From Panonychus citri (Eukaryota; Arthropoda; Arachnida; Trombidiformes; Tetranychidae): a DNA stretch of 64,000 bases. Positions 47,246 to 60,154 of the stretch are shown here, piece after piece. The stretch is taken from positions 930,001-994,000 of the forward strand of contig NW_026515540.1 in assembly GCF_014898815.1 (NCBI RefSeq), in the 5' to 3' direction. Every line of letters starts with the position of its first letter. The stretch's first letter is position 1. Position numbers and translations under genes: made by a program. Under the pieces are notes generated by a model. That model made no database searches, had not been told where the DNA came from, and saw nothing but the letters and a program-made list of their open reading frames with translations.

Positions 47246-50200
47246 CTAACCAAGATACAATCTATGGAAATCATTTGCACCGAAAAGCGCATTACATTTA
47301 GGACATTTCCTTTGTCTAGTTTCGTACCTGGTTTTTAGACATTCGTAACAAAATACATGGAAACACTTTGTTAACACGGCATCTTTACGATTGGTCTTAC
47401 AAGATGGACAGGTCAACTGTGATTTATATTCTTTTATTTCCTCTTGAAGAACTTCATCTGCGGTTGTTGCTAATTCGAACTTTTTCGCTCTTTCGTATAA
47501 TCTTCGCCAGGTCATTACTTCTTCTTGAAGTCGTTGGTTTTTAAATGCTTCTTGTTGTAGGGTAGATGTTTTATCGGCAACCGTTGCTTGTGCTTCTTTT
47601 AATTGACTTAAATATTTGTCCAAATGTAATTTAAGATCTGCCGCTGATTGTGCCGATTCGATGGCTTTCCGGCGATTTTGTTCCATCGCCTGTTGGGTTA
47701 AACTTAACTCCTTTTCCACGGTCGATAAATTATTTTGTAATAGTCTTTCTTTTTCTTCCAATTTTCTAACCACTTGATTTTGTGCTTCAACTTGAGCTTT
47801 CAAATTAATCACTTGAAGATTAAGATTTTCTTTCTCCTCTTTTAGCAGGTTTAAAATACCTTGAGATTTAATCCGTTCGGACATTAATTTGAAATTGGCT
47901 TCATCTCTTTCTCTTAATTGTTGCATTAAACGTAAATTTTGCTCTTGCATATCTTCAAACGCATTACCGGTCACTTCCATTTCATTTAGGAGAGCTTCAT
48001 CTTCTTGCTTTTGAGAAGCTAAAAGTTTCTGTAATTGTTGAATGTTTTCCTTGTACTTGGCGATTTCTCTTTGAGTTTCTTCATCAGCGTATTTACGTCT
48101 ATCACGCCGATCAGATTCTTGATGTTTAGCTAATTGTTTCTTTAAATCTTCTACCTCCATTCGACTTTTCTTTTCCGCTGTCATCAGGGCAACTTTATCC
48201 CTCTGATCTCGTTGGCTTGTTTTGTACGAATCAATAACCATTCTCATTTCCTTGTTCTGTTGACTCATTGCTCTCAATTGTTTCTGTAAGTCTTTGATTA
48301 CTAATTCAGGTTCGAGTTTCCTACTGCCACTAGAAAGACTATTACTACTAATACTAATAGTTCCACTGGTTCCACCACCGCTAGTACCTTTATTTTCATC
48401 GTGACTAACACCAGAGAAACGAACAGCATTTGGTCTTTCACTTGTTTCTCCAGAATCTTCTTCCTTTTTAAGATGATGATTAGACCGGTGAGTATGGCTT
48501 GATGGATGAGAATGACTTGGATAGGGAATGTTACCAGATGATGTAGTTGTCGCTGTCGTTGTGGTTACTGTGGTTGTTGTTGTGGTGGTGGTTGTGTTTG
48601 TTGATGATGATGATGATGAAGGAGGTGGTATGAATGTTAGTCTGACTTGAATCTTCACGTTCTTTTTTGATAATTACCCGCGAATTATCATTGATTACAC
48701 TTAAATCACCAGGTTTCTTTTCATCAATTTCTTTGTTGCCGCCATCTTTAATAAGATTAACATCAGTTCCAGAGTCAGTTCTTTGTCTTTTTGTAGGTGG
48801 ATCATCAATATTTTCAACTCCTGGTTCAATCTTTATGTTTGATTTGATATTTGCATGTACAACAGGCTGACTATTAATGGAGCTGTTGTTGGGAACATTA
48901 TTATTTGTGTTACTATTGTTATTAACAGAATTACTGTTGGCGTTGGATGTTATCAAATTTTGATGTTGAGTCTCACAAATATGTTTTATCTTATTGTAAT
49001 CATGTTGTAAATCTTTAAGACGACGCTTATATCTGGCTGCTTCACCTTTTAATTGGACATTATGATTTTGAAGGCTTGTAATCAAATGTCTCATCTCTTT
49101 GTTAATAGGACCTGTTTGTTCATTGGCAGCGATTGCTTGTTCAAATTCAATCCGTAACATTTCATACTCTTTTTTAACCTGCTCCAATTGATCTTCTAAT
49201 TGAATTACCTCGGTCCTGAGTCTTTTCTGCATTTCCAATTCCTCCGATTCCATGTGTTCAATTTGCCTAAGATGAGCAGTCTTTGAATTAACCATCATAC
49301 TTCTCGCCTCTTCTAATTGTGTTTTTAGATGCATTGATTCATTATAAAGAACAGAGAAATGTGATTGAAGACATTTGTATTCGACAGTCTCAACAACAAC
49401 GGCTTCAGGTAATGTTTGAAGATCCATTTTTAATTTCTCGATGAGGGTTAGAGCTTCTTTGTGAGCTGAATTTAGCGTTTCAAGTTCGTTTAATCGTTTA
49501 TTGGACAGTTCTTTGTATTCTTCAAGTTCCTTTTGAAGATCTTCAAACTTGGCATGATTAACATTATCACTACGGTTTTTGGCACTTTTACCATTGGTAC
49601 CAAAATCATAATCACCACCCGACATTTGAATTGTTTGTAATTTTTCACGGGCATCTTGAAGATTGTCTTGTAACCTAATCTCTTTAGATCGTGTCCGATT
49701 AAGATCAAATTCAAGATCATCAATACGAGCTTTAAGCTCATCATTTCTTGTCTCCATTGATTCCAAGCTATCCTTCATCTCACTGAACTTGAGGCTCATC
49801 TTATGATGTTTCTCATGTAAAGAAGTAACCAAAGAATTGAGATTTTTATTCTCATTTTGTAATTCTTGGTTAGCCTTTTTAACAGCCTCATCAAGACTAG
49901 GATTACTCTCACCATTATCAGTATCACCTAAAGAGAAAAGGAAGAAAATAAATAATAATAGATTAAAATACTAAATATAAATATAGAAGAAAGAAAAAGA
50001 AAAAGAAAAATATATTGAGAGAATAAGTTAAATAACAACAAGAATGACAGCCTTCAGCACTTTGCCGGTAATATAGTTGATTAAAACAATCAAGCAAAAG
50101 TTGTCAGTCAAATTTTACCTCAACATTAGGTTGATCATCATATGTTATCACATATTATATAAAAATAAGAGAAGATGATCAACTGGCTAATGGTCAAGAG

Positions 50201-50787
50201 TCTAAGTAAAATAAAGACCAATACAAAGAGAAACAAAAATGGTTAAAAGCAACATCATCATCTCCACTGTTCATAAAGATGGGGAAAAATAACATACAAG
50301 AGAATAGAATGTAAATGATTGTAATTAAATTCTCTTCTACAGAGATTAACCTACCGTCACCAAGCGTTGTACCTTTTAGGGCAAAGGTTATTTTCTCATT
50401 TCTTTGTACAATCCTATCGAATGTGGCAATTACCTTGCTCACTGCTCTCTTTGACACTTCAACCCGTTGTCGCAGATTCTCCTCCAATTCATCCTTATCC
50501 CAAGTGGATAATTGTGAAATAAATGAGGTGGTTGCCTCATTTTCATTATCATTCTCTTGTTGATCAGAAGTTTCCGCATCAAACCTTTGTAATAAGATCC
50601 TTAAATCTTCATTTAATTGATTCCAATATCGGTTAATAACGTAAACAATGGCTTCTGCTGATGTTTGTTTCTTTTCCAATTGTTCAATCCTTTGTCTTAA
50701 ATCAGATTCAACCTTTGCTTTAACCTCCAATCGTTCACCGAGCTTCTTATTCTGAAATTTAAGAATATTAATGTCAAACTGTTCCAT
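47246..50787 (-). CDS. BRE1: E3 ubiquitin-protein ligase BRE1 (RNF20/RNF40)
   Basis: Nuclear E3 that monoubiquitinates histone H2B together with the E2 RAD6/UBE2A. Exon 1 is 50787-50355 (144 codons, coiled coil from the start) and exon 2 is 49927-47246. The product is mostly coiled coil for about 950 residues, with an Asn/Ser/Thr-rich insert in the middle, and ends in a C3HC4 RING: CPSCKTNRKDAVLTKC, FHVFCYECLKTRYETRQRKC, then PKCNALFGANDFHRLYLG at the stop. The RING and the last residues are near-diagnostic of BRE1. The summed exons are one nucleotide over a multiple of three. The frame changes between about 48531 and 48670, in a (CAT)n/ACC-rich stretch. This is either a consensus error, a missed small intron, or a real frameshift that would remove the RING. 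Confidence 0.93.
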
Positions 50788-52957
50788 AATAATAAGCCAA
50801 CACTAGTTAAATCAATTAACTTAAACATTTGATGAGATCAAACAAAAAAAAAATAAATTAAAATTATTGAACAGACAAGATGAAGACAAAAAACCAAAGC
50901 AAAACCAAAAGAAAGAGAAAAGAAAGAGACAAAATGTAGATTAGTAGACTAGCCCCGAATTCGAGGGACCAGCAACACATTTACAACTTTCATTTTCTAA
51001 TCTTTTAAACAATAAGATAAAAAAAGCGAAAAAAATAATTAGTAATCAATGATGATTATCTAAATTGTGGAAAACAATTAATTAATAATTTGATCCAATC
51101 ATTTGCTAGAATCAAATCAAGATGGAAAAACAAAAGCTAAAGTAACGAAACGAAACTTTCTCAATAAAATTTCCCTTTGACTTTTAAAAGCTTTAAAAAT
51201 TTACTAATCATAATCAACGAATCAACGAATCAACGATTAAACAACTTCAATCTACTTAATCACTTAATCAATACACAATCAATTCTCACACTAATTAAAC
51301 AAAAAAAAAACTTTCTCTTCAAAAGTAATTATAAGAAAAACATTAATAGAATTTTAATTATTCACAATCAACCCTTTTTCTTTGAATTTTCTCATCCAAA
51401 TCAATCTTAATTCTAATGTAAATCTTTCAAGTTTTTCATCTAATTTTTTGCAGAATTAATTGTCTCATTCTAATTTAAATTGTTCTTTCATTAATTGATG
51501 AAAATGGAGAAAAGTTGTCAAGTCGAATTTCGAAAACGAGATGGAGCCACTTATAGAAACCACTCCCAGAGAGAGATTTGGATTGAGAAAAATTCATTTG
51601 GTTAAAGAACAAGCGAAGCTCAAGTCATGATAACTTTTTCTATTCTTTATTAGTTAGTTAATTGTGATTAATAAATTTCGTGTTTCTTTTTTAATTTAGT
51701 GTTTAATTAATTGTTTTTCTTCTCAACTTCTTTTCTAATTAATCACTTGTTGACATTTCTTATTTGTCTTTTCACCGATCATGAATTCCAATTGATGTAA
51801 TTTCTTCTCTTTTTTTTGGAGAATATTTTTTCTTTTTTTTATTCTCTTCTATTATCTCTCCATTTCTCTTAACCAGTAAAATCTTTTCTCTTTGTGTATA
51901 CAAGTCTTTTTACCTTTCATTTTTTCTCTTCACGCTGTGACCAAATATTTTGTTCTCTTGTGTCAAATGTCTTGGTAAGTTTAGTTCTCTGTTTCTAATT
52001 TTCAAATTCTATTCTATTTCTTTCTCTTACTCTTCTTCTCTCTCTTACCCTCCTACTCCTCCTCCTCTTCCTTTTCCATTTCTCTTGTTTTTTTTTCTTC
52101 TTCTTTCATCATCTTATTCATTACTTGATGTTTTTTTATTAACATTGTTTTCTATCAATTGATCGAGAGAAAATTTACTCTGTTACATTTTTCTCTTCTT
52201 ATTTTCTATTCTCTATATTTAATAAGTAATTTTCTTCTGCTCTAAACCTTCACTCGTCACTTGTTAAACTTGATGATTTGGTTAATTGATCATCATCTTC
52301 ATTAATTGTACATCAATTGTAATTTTATCTCATTAGCAATCATCATCTTGACTATCTAAATGGTTTTTACTAATTTATGCTTGTCTTTGAATTTCTCTCT
52401 CTCTCTATCTTTCCTTTTGCTTTTCTAGTTCTCTTTATTCTGTTTTAAATGATTAACTGCGTTGTTTTGTTCGCATTTTCAATAATCCCATCAAAGCTCA
52501 TTCTAATCTGGTTTAGACTTTAAACTATCGCATCTCATCTATTGACCATCTTTTTCTGTTTATCTTGATTCTTTATCATCTCTTATTTTACTATTGCTTT
52601 TTACTCTCCTATTTCTGTATCTCTCATTTTCTTCTCTACTCTCTTTTGTATCATTTCTTTCATTTTGTTTCTCTTCTTCTCTCTCTCTTACCCATTTCTC
52701 CTTTACTGGTCTCTCGAAAGCTTTCCTCTCTCTCTCTCTCGCATCTCTATCATTTCCAATCTTCTTTTGTTTTACTATTCTTATCCTGATTTGAGCAAAT
52801 CATTGTGTTTGTCTCCTAAAAATTTATTATTTTGTATTGGTTTCCTCGTTTTCTTATCTTTTTTTCTGTTCTTTTGTTCTTCCTTCATTCCAGGCACTTT
52901 TAAAAGCTCATTCATTCGTATAAAAATCACATTATTTCATCATCATCATTCACCATC
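50788..52957. other. Intergenic between BRE1 and tweety, divergent promoters
   Basis: No supported coding exon. The left part is the BRE1 upstream region and includes GC-richer TAGCCCCGAATTCGAGGG near 50950. The right 1.2 kb is strongly pyrimidine-rich on the plus strand (CTCTTT and CTCTCT tracts near 52020-52120, 52390-52420 and 52680-52740) and probably contains 5' UTR or introns of the tweety gene. Confidence 0.5.
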
Positions 52958-55900
52958 ATGGATCTTATGGATCAATTTATAAACTCATCAATAGCCAGCC
53001 CTGGTGGAGATTATAAAATATCATTGGCTGCCAAATATTTTCACCAAGTTCCCCACAAAGATATTCACTTTAATTGGGTTAATGCAACATTTGATTTAAA
53101 TGATAACCAATATCAAGAAGCCCTCGGCATTATTGTGGCCATTCCTGGTTTTTGGTTAATCTTAACCCTTCTTTTCTTTCTCATCTTCTTCCTTTGTCGA
53201 TGCTGTGATGTCAATTCAAAGAAGAAGAAAAAGTTGACCTGCTGTAAATGCTTCCTTTTCCTTTTTACTATTCTTTCAATTGCAGTAATCACTGTGGGCC
53301 TCTATGGTAATTATGTGACCCATGAAGGAATGGTGAAAGTACAAAATTCAACATCAAAAATTGCTCAAGATATAAATGATTTAAATTCATTAACTGCAAT
53401 AGTTGATACCAGCCTGGAAAAGGATATCCATGACAATTTAAATCTTTCACTAAATCGGGTTACTGGACCCATAATGAAAAATTATACTCTTGTCAATTTT
53501 ATTCATAGTAAAATTGAGGAAATGAAGCGTAATACCAACTCGGCAAGCTCAATTATCACCGAGATGCGAGGTAAAGTTTTCAATGAAGCAAATTTTGACC
53601 AAATTGAAAATCTCAATGTTCCCGAGAAAGAGATGATTCGTACCATGGCTACTTGGGCAACCCTCATATCACTTCTTTTCATTGGTTTGATTCTCATGTG
53701 TGGTGTTTGTCGACATTCACGATGCATGTTAATCTTATTTTCCGTCCTTGGTTTACTTTCACTTGTAATCTGTTGGGTTTTAACATCAATCTACATTGGT
53801 TTTTGTGTTGCTGTTTCTGATTTCTGTATGGACCCAAAACCTTTCATTTACAAATATCTTCCAAGGGAAACACTTTTACTCAATTATTACATAAAATGTG
53901 ATCCAAGAACAACTGAAAATATTTACTTCAAACAATCAAATGAGATTTTAATGCATTTGGACAAAGTTGCCAGCAACTATGAAGAAATAATGTCTCAATG
54001 TAAATCAAATTGTACTGATTCAATGTTCAAACAATATATGGGTAATATTCAAAAAGGTATGAGCAATATACGGAATAAAACGGATATCTTTAATAAACAC
54101 TCACACTGCCAAGGAATCCATGAAAGTTATAAACACACCATGAACCATTCATGTAAAGATGTGCTGGAAGGTGTTTCCCTTATGTTGGCCTCTTCTTCAG
54201 TGACTGGCCTAATATTTACCCTCCTTGTCCTCTGTGCTTCCCATACTTGGATTAACATTCGTATCAAAAGAAACAAGACAATGACCGGAGATGCTTCCGA
54301 GGAAACAGCGCCATTCTTAGCTCCAGCCTCAGCATCGTCCACCGTATCCTCATCAACTGGAAATATCAAACGCACCAGAGATAATTATGCTGCTGCTAGT
54401 GGCCCATCATCAAGACCAAGGTGATTATCATTAATTAAAGGACATTGCCCTTTACCTGTTTTGTCCTACTATTCAATGAATCATAATTCAATTTAATATT
54501 TTCAAATCACAATGAGAATATAATTTCTGATGAGTGTGTGTGTGTGTGCGATGTTGTCAAATTAATACTTCCTTATCTCTCCCTCTATTTGTTCCCTTTT
54601 ACTATTACCAACCTTAACCTTAACCTACCAACAACTAGTTTGACTGTTTCTTCCTGGATTTCAAGCATTAGTTTCATCTCACTATTATCTTGTTCACTTA
54701 CCTTACCTATTCAGTTTTCTTTCTATTTCTCCATGTCAGTCATTACTTTGAGCTGAAAAAAAAAGAAAAGCGATAAAATGTAATGAAGAGAAAGAGAAAA
54801 TGTTGATGCTTGAAACAAGTTTGTTAAGAAACAACTTTAGTGAAGGGAATCAATCAATTGATCATTGGTCAACCTAATTCACTGGGTTTTCATGTGATAT
54901 CAAAAGAAAGCATGTATCAGGAAGCAAAGTGACTACTCATTTCATTTCTTTCCCTCTTTTTTTTTCTATTCTCTTTTTTTACTTTATTCTTTTCTCTCCG
55001 TAAACTCTTTTTTCTTGCCAATTATTGCAACTAACATGATACAATAGATTTTCAATATCTCTTTTAGCCATTTTACTTCAAGTTGAAGGGATTTACAAGC
55101 CAAATATTAGACAACAAATCTCTCCTTAAGGTTTGATGCGAAAATTGTTGATGGACGTGATTAAATCTGACTTGGAAAGGGTATTAACAGAAATACATTA
55201 GCAGCTAAAATCCAATAGCTCATAAGTGTTTCACACCATTACTGTTATTCACTTGACCGAAACATTTTTCTTCTTTTCAATCTTAAAATCTATTTCCCTA
55301 TTTCATTTATATCCTTTAATTTTCTACTAAGGCGTTTATTCTTATATTAACTGACCACCTTCAGATCTTCTTACCAGCCTCCTCTTAGATCAATTCAATT
55401 TTATTTCTAAGAATAAGAGTAATACATTACAACCCTTTAGTGAATATCTGTTATCTTTTCTTTAATTTTCATCCATATTATTAATATCATCATCTTATTC
55501 ATCTCTTTATATCCTTTTCTATCCTGTATTCTAATAGAACCCTGGTTTTTCATTATCATCATCATAAGAGCGAATGTTTTTGTTTAGTTAAATAAGAAAT
55601 AGAGGGTTAAATGAGAATTAGTATCCATTTCATTAATCATTCATCTTGAAGCTAAATTAACTTTACCCACTTTGTATATAACTTTTTCTAGATTTTTGCT
55701 TGTTTCAAATGTGTTTCTTAATTCACTTAATTCACTCCAATCGACAACAATTTAATATGCTCAGACATCAAATACACATATAGCGTGTTGAGTAATCAAC
55801 CATCGTTTCTGTATAACTATCAAAACAGGTCTGCCCCACTTATCCTTTCCAAGTATAAACGTCCCCTGTATTTTATTTACTATTTACATTCCTCTCTTTC

Positions 55901-56797
55901 ATTCATTCTCTCTCTTTCTCACTAACAACAACAACAAGGCCTCTTTGATGTAACATCTAAAACCAGTCATGATGAGGTTTTGCAATTTTCAAAACTAATT
56001 GTTGCTAATCAAGTCAACTCCTTAACTGTTACAAAAACAAAAACAGGACTTGCAATCATAGCTTATGTTTACTTCACTTTCAAACCTTTTTCTTTTGTTC
56101 TGTTGATTTTTTATTTATGCATTTGAATCTCATTCATCCACTTGGCGATTCTTATTTATTGTTATCGTTATTATCTCTTCGTTTGGCCTCTCTCTTCTCT
56201 CTCTCTATCTTCAAGCTTTTGTTTTAACCACTACCCTTTCTTCACACTCCATGACTCAACCTCCAAACACACACATACATGTACATGTATATTCACACTT
56301 TAAACTATATCATGACACGGCAATGAACACATATAAACATGATTTTCAACACTCGCCGATAATAATAATGATAACCTAGTGAGGGTAAATTATGTGTAAA
56401 TTGACAATTGGGGTTTAATAGTTTATTGATGAAATTAGTGGGAAAAAAATTAATTGATTGATTCATTTTGTGGTTATAAACTGACCTGATTTATTGTTTT
56501 TTTTTATTTCTCATTAATCAATTTGTTTTTCCGTTCATCTTTTTCAGATACAGTCACACTCCACCTCAGACTCCTCATTTTGTACCTGGCCCCAATTATA
56601 TGGCTAATGCACCACCACTTGGACCCCAGTCAACAAATGGTAGGTCTGTTAACCGGGACGAACAGTTATCCTTTTTAACACCTCCTCCTTCATATGAACA
56701 AGTTGGACAGCAAGGTCTTCAAGGACACCAAATGCAACATCACCATGGTCATCAACCTCTTGGGCAGCCACACTATGTTGTGAGTTATCGAAAGTGA
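52958..56797 (+). CDS. ttyh: Protein tweety homologue (TTYH)
   Basis: Five-span plasma-membrane protein of the tweety family, described as a large-conductance or volume-regulated anion channel, although a channel role is debated. Exons 52958-54420 and 56548-56797 join in phase to 570 residues. Membrane segments are visible at about 57-80, 97-117, 232-251, 257-285 and 403-428. The large extracellular loops carry several N-glycosylation sequons (NAT, NST, NYT, NCT) and paired cysteines. The cytoplasmic tail contains TPPPSYEQ, the PPxY motif known in vertebrate TTYH proteins to bind Nedd4-family ligases. Reading through the donor gives stop codon TGA directly after exon 1 (54421-54423 region), so unspliced transcripts would lack the PPxY tail. 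The donor is GTGATT, which is not a strong site. Confidence 0.93.
54421..56547 (+). other. Intron of the tweety gene
   Basis: 2.1 kb, AT- and pyrimidine-rich, with a (GT)n stretch at about 54534-54548. No exon is seen inside. Confidence 0.55.
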
Positions 56798-58380
56798 TAA
56801 TATACTTTATATATTTATATTTATAATAATATTATTATACGTATATCACAAACATGAAAAACAACACAAGAAATTATGAAATTACGACATGAAATTATGA
56901 AGAAAAAAAAATTACTCGGTTATGATTAATTGTTAATCAAATGACAACTACAAAGGTTAACCTTTTAGCAACCCCACCGATCACCAATTCTGAATCCAAT
57001 AAGAATCTCGAAACGATCTAAAAAGATTCAACATGAATGGTGACAATTTTTTTTTAAATCTCTACTCACATGTAGGAGTTTTATTTTTATTCTTTTTTTT
57101 TCCTTAATTAAAATCAATTTTTGTTTAATTTATTTCTTTTCAACCCACAATTTTCATTTGATTTCATTTTCTTTTAATTATTATCACAATTACTGCATCT
57201 ACACCCATTTTTTATTTATACGAATTTCAACCAAACAAAAAAAATGATCTGATTTGGATTTTATGATGACCTCAAGTTAAACGGTTCACCTGAATGCAAT
57301 TGACCATTGAAAGGGGAATGTGATTTTCATCATCATCATGTTGTTGTTGTTGATTGTGATGATGTTGATAATGATTAAGTGATGAAGCTGAAATGGAAAC
57401 ATTGACAATGGATCAATGAATAAAACTGTGATTCCAATGAAATGATGAGATGATACTAGTAATAGTAATGACGATTAGATTAGATGACCCAACACACTGT
57501 CCACAACCTTAGTGACCAAATGGAAAATAAGAAAACAAAAAGTGATTGTTTCTTGCTGAATAAAGAAATCACCCTGAATGATTTATCTTTTTTGTTCTAT
57601 GGAATATCTTTACCATATCATCCTCATCATCACCAGCATCGTTATTTAACAAGAATAATATCAACATCATCATCATCATCATCTTACTCTCACTGTTCCC
57701 TTTTATTTGTTCATTTTTTCATCTTTTTTTATTTTGTTTTTGTTTTTTTCTTTTATCTGTATTAGAGGAACACATCATTTCCAACTTTCCATGCTTGATC
57801 CAGAAAAACACCAGAAAACTCTCAGTGATTTGAATTAGATGGATTTATATTGATTATCCTTTTGGTTTAATATTAAATGTGAGCTGTAAATATGTTAAAT
57901 AATTTAACGAATGTGAACAAACTGTACAACAGATTAGTGTATTTATGTGTCAACAGAAAACTGTCAACATGAGATTTACTTGAATGTAAATTATATTCTC
58001 AATGTGTTAACATGATTCTCAAGTTTTATGATGAAATTTTGTGAGTCGAGTGAGAGATTTACAAAGGAGAAAGATAGAGAATTGAGAAAATGACAATTAT
58101 TATTAAGGATTATCAAAAATCAAGGTAAATATTATTCTTCAATCACAACAATATCTTTTTTTTCTTTTCTCTTTTTCTTCACTTCATCTTCTCTCCATCA
58201 TTCAGGCGGACAATGATTTGGTGATGAGAGCAACTCAGGCGACCAAATTTTAATCCTGTCGAAGAGCATCCCCATCATCTTGATCCTCATCCTTTTCTTT
58301 CCTTCTCTTTCTCTTTTTTCTCTCTTTCCTCCTCCTCATCATCTTCTCTTCAATTCATCCTGAGCATCATCATTATCATC
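56798..58380. other. Intergenic, 3' flank of tweety
   Basis: AT-rich; contains CAT/TTG trinucleotide runs near 57330-57370 and 57660-57685. The open frame at 57484-57765 is low-complexity and unsupported. Confidence 0.5.
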
Positions 58381-60154
58381 ATGGCGAAGTCAGAGCAGAA
58401 AAGAAGCAATAGAAAAGGAAGAAGAAAACAAATTCATTCTTCAAATGGAGTAACGAAAAAAGAAGAAGAAAAAAAGGTAAACAATCAATTCTATTTCTGT
58501 GTTAATCTTGTTTTCTATTCTCTCTCCATCCTCTTATTATTTTCATTTTATTTCTATTTTATTTAAATTAACTTAATTTTCTATTATTCTCTTTTCGCCA
58601 TTTTTTTTTCTTTTCTATTTAGTTTAACATTTAATTCACTGTATAATCATTTTACATGTTAACCCACCAAACGATTTGAGAGAGAGAAAGACTTTGGATG
58701 CTTTGATAATGGTCGATGATGATGATAACTTTTCTATTCTCATTATGTTTACTATTATTATCATTTCCATCATCATCTTTATCATCATTATCAACATTTG
58801 AAACTATGTTTACATGTTTGTCCACGATTTTTGTTAAAAAAGAACCAGAATCCATAACAACTTTTCCTTTTCCTTTTTTCCACTTCCCATAATCTCCACT
58901 CCCAAAATCTTCCTCTTACAACATATCCCATAGTGAACATTTTCTCTTCCTCATCTTTCCTCCTTCTTTTCCTCCCAATTATTGATCTCTTCGTGTGCGC
59001 ATCACTCTCATCAATCCATTCGCCAGCATCCTCATCACCCACTTCGCCCTCATCCTCATCTCTCTCTCTCTCTCTCTCTTTCCCTTTTTGTGCTTCTTTT
59101 TTCTTCTTTTCCTGATAACCTTTTTCCCTTATCACTAGAGGCACCTTTCATCATCATTATCATCTTAATCATTATCACATTCCACAAAAACTGTAAATTA
59201 GCATCATCATCACTTCATCACTATTTGGATACAATTGGAATCTCAGTAAATGCAAAAAAAAAGATAAATTAACTCAATGAACAAAATAGACTAGAAAATG
59301 ATAGAAACATAAAGACAAAAATTAATCAGAAAAAAATATTATCATGATAATTTTTTTACCTTTTCAAAGCAAATAATTAATTGTATTTGTGTTAATTAAC
59401 AATTTAATTGACAACACTGTTGAAACACAAATATCCAAACTGATGTCTATTGAAGAGGAGAGTTAATTGTCCACTAGATCAGTGATTAATTTTAACGTTC
59501 ACAATCATCACAATTGATTTTCCACTAATTTAATAGGTAAGAATATTTGATTATCAAAGAGATTTGTAATTGCCATTCAAATTAACCAATTTAATCAATT
59601 GCTTAATCCAATTGTTTATCAATCTCAACTTTTTCCCTCACTTTTTTTGTTACGAACTCAAATCACAATCGATAAATGAAATTAATTATCCGACAATTAA
59701 TTACTAATTAAATGATAACTAGTCTTTCTACTTGATTTCTTACAGTAAATTAACCATTAGAATATAGAATCTGTGTTAATTGTGAATCTCTTTAATCTAA
59801 TCAAGATCATTATTTCTCACAGATTATTGTATCTTCTTCCTTAATCCAACTTAATCCAAGTTCATTTTTTTTTCATCTTCATTTTCTCATTCTCTTCCTA
59901 ATAGTCATCCTTATCTCTTTCTCTATCATCATCATCATCACCTCAAATCCACCCACAAGTTAATGTCCATCTTGATCTAATCCCTGATGATCAATATCCA
60001 AAGGTAAGTATCAACATCTCAACTCATAATGATATTGATTAAATAATGAAAGAAATGATGAAAATACTATGTAATTAATTTGCTTTTTTATCTTCATCTC
60101 TTTCCACAGAGTAAACAATTAAATTCAATGATATTTATAGAAGATCCAAATTAA
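58381..60154 (+). CDS. Putative three-exon small basic/acidic protein
   Basis: A tentative model. Exon 1 is 58381-58476 (ATG, then the very basic SNRKGRRKQ and KKEEEKK). Exon 2 is 59905-60003 (between TTCCTAATAG and GTAAGT; encodes a Ser run, then VNVHLDLIPDDQYPK). Exon 3 is 60110-60154 (after TTTCCACAG; ends FIEDPN and stop). All three exons are in phase 0 with canonical borders and give about 79 residues. The conserved-looking LIPDDQYPK stretch and GTAAGT donor support at least exon 2. I recognise no family. Low-complexity CAT-derived serines and the short length mean that chance cannot be excluded. Confidence 0.4.
58477..59904 (+). other. Proposed intron or intergenic stretch
   Basis: Low-complexity CTC/CAT-rich DNA around 58680-59170 with many shadow frames. 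(TC)n lies at about 59058-59082. No gene is seen. Confidence 0.4.

Noticed and set aside
52565..52982. Overlapping Phe/Leu/Ser-rich frames before tweety
   Set aside because: Pyrimidine-rich 5' region translated in three frames; composition artefact.
58791..59272. Glu/Arg-rich and Ser/His-rich frames on both strands
   Set aside because: CTC/CAT low-complexity DNA open in several frames.
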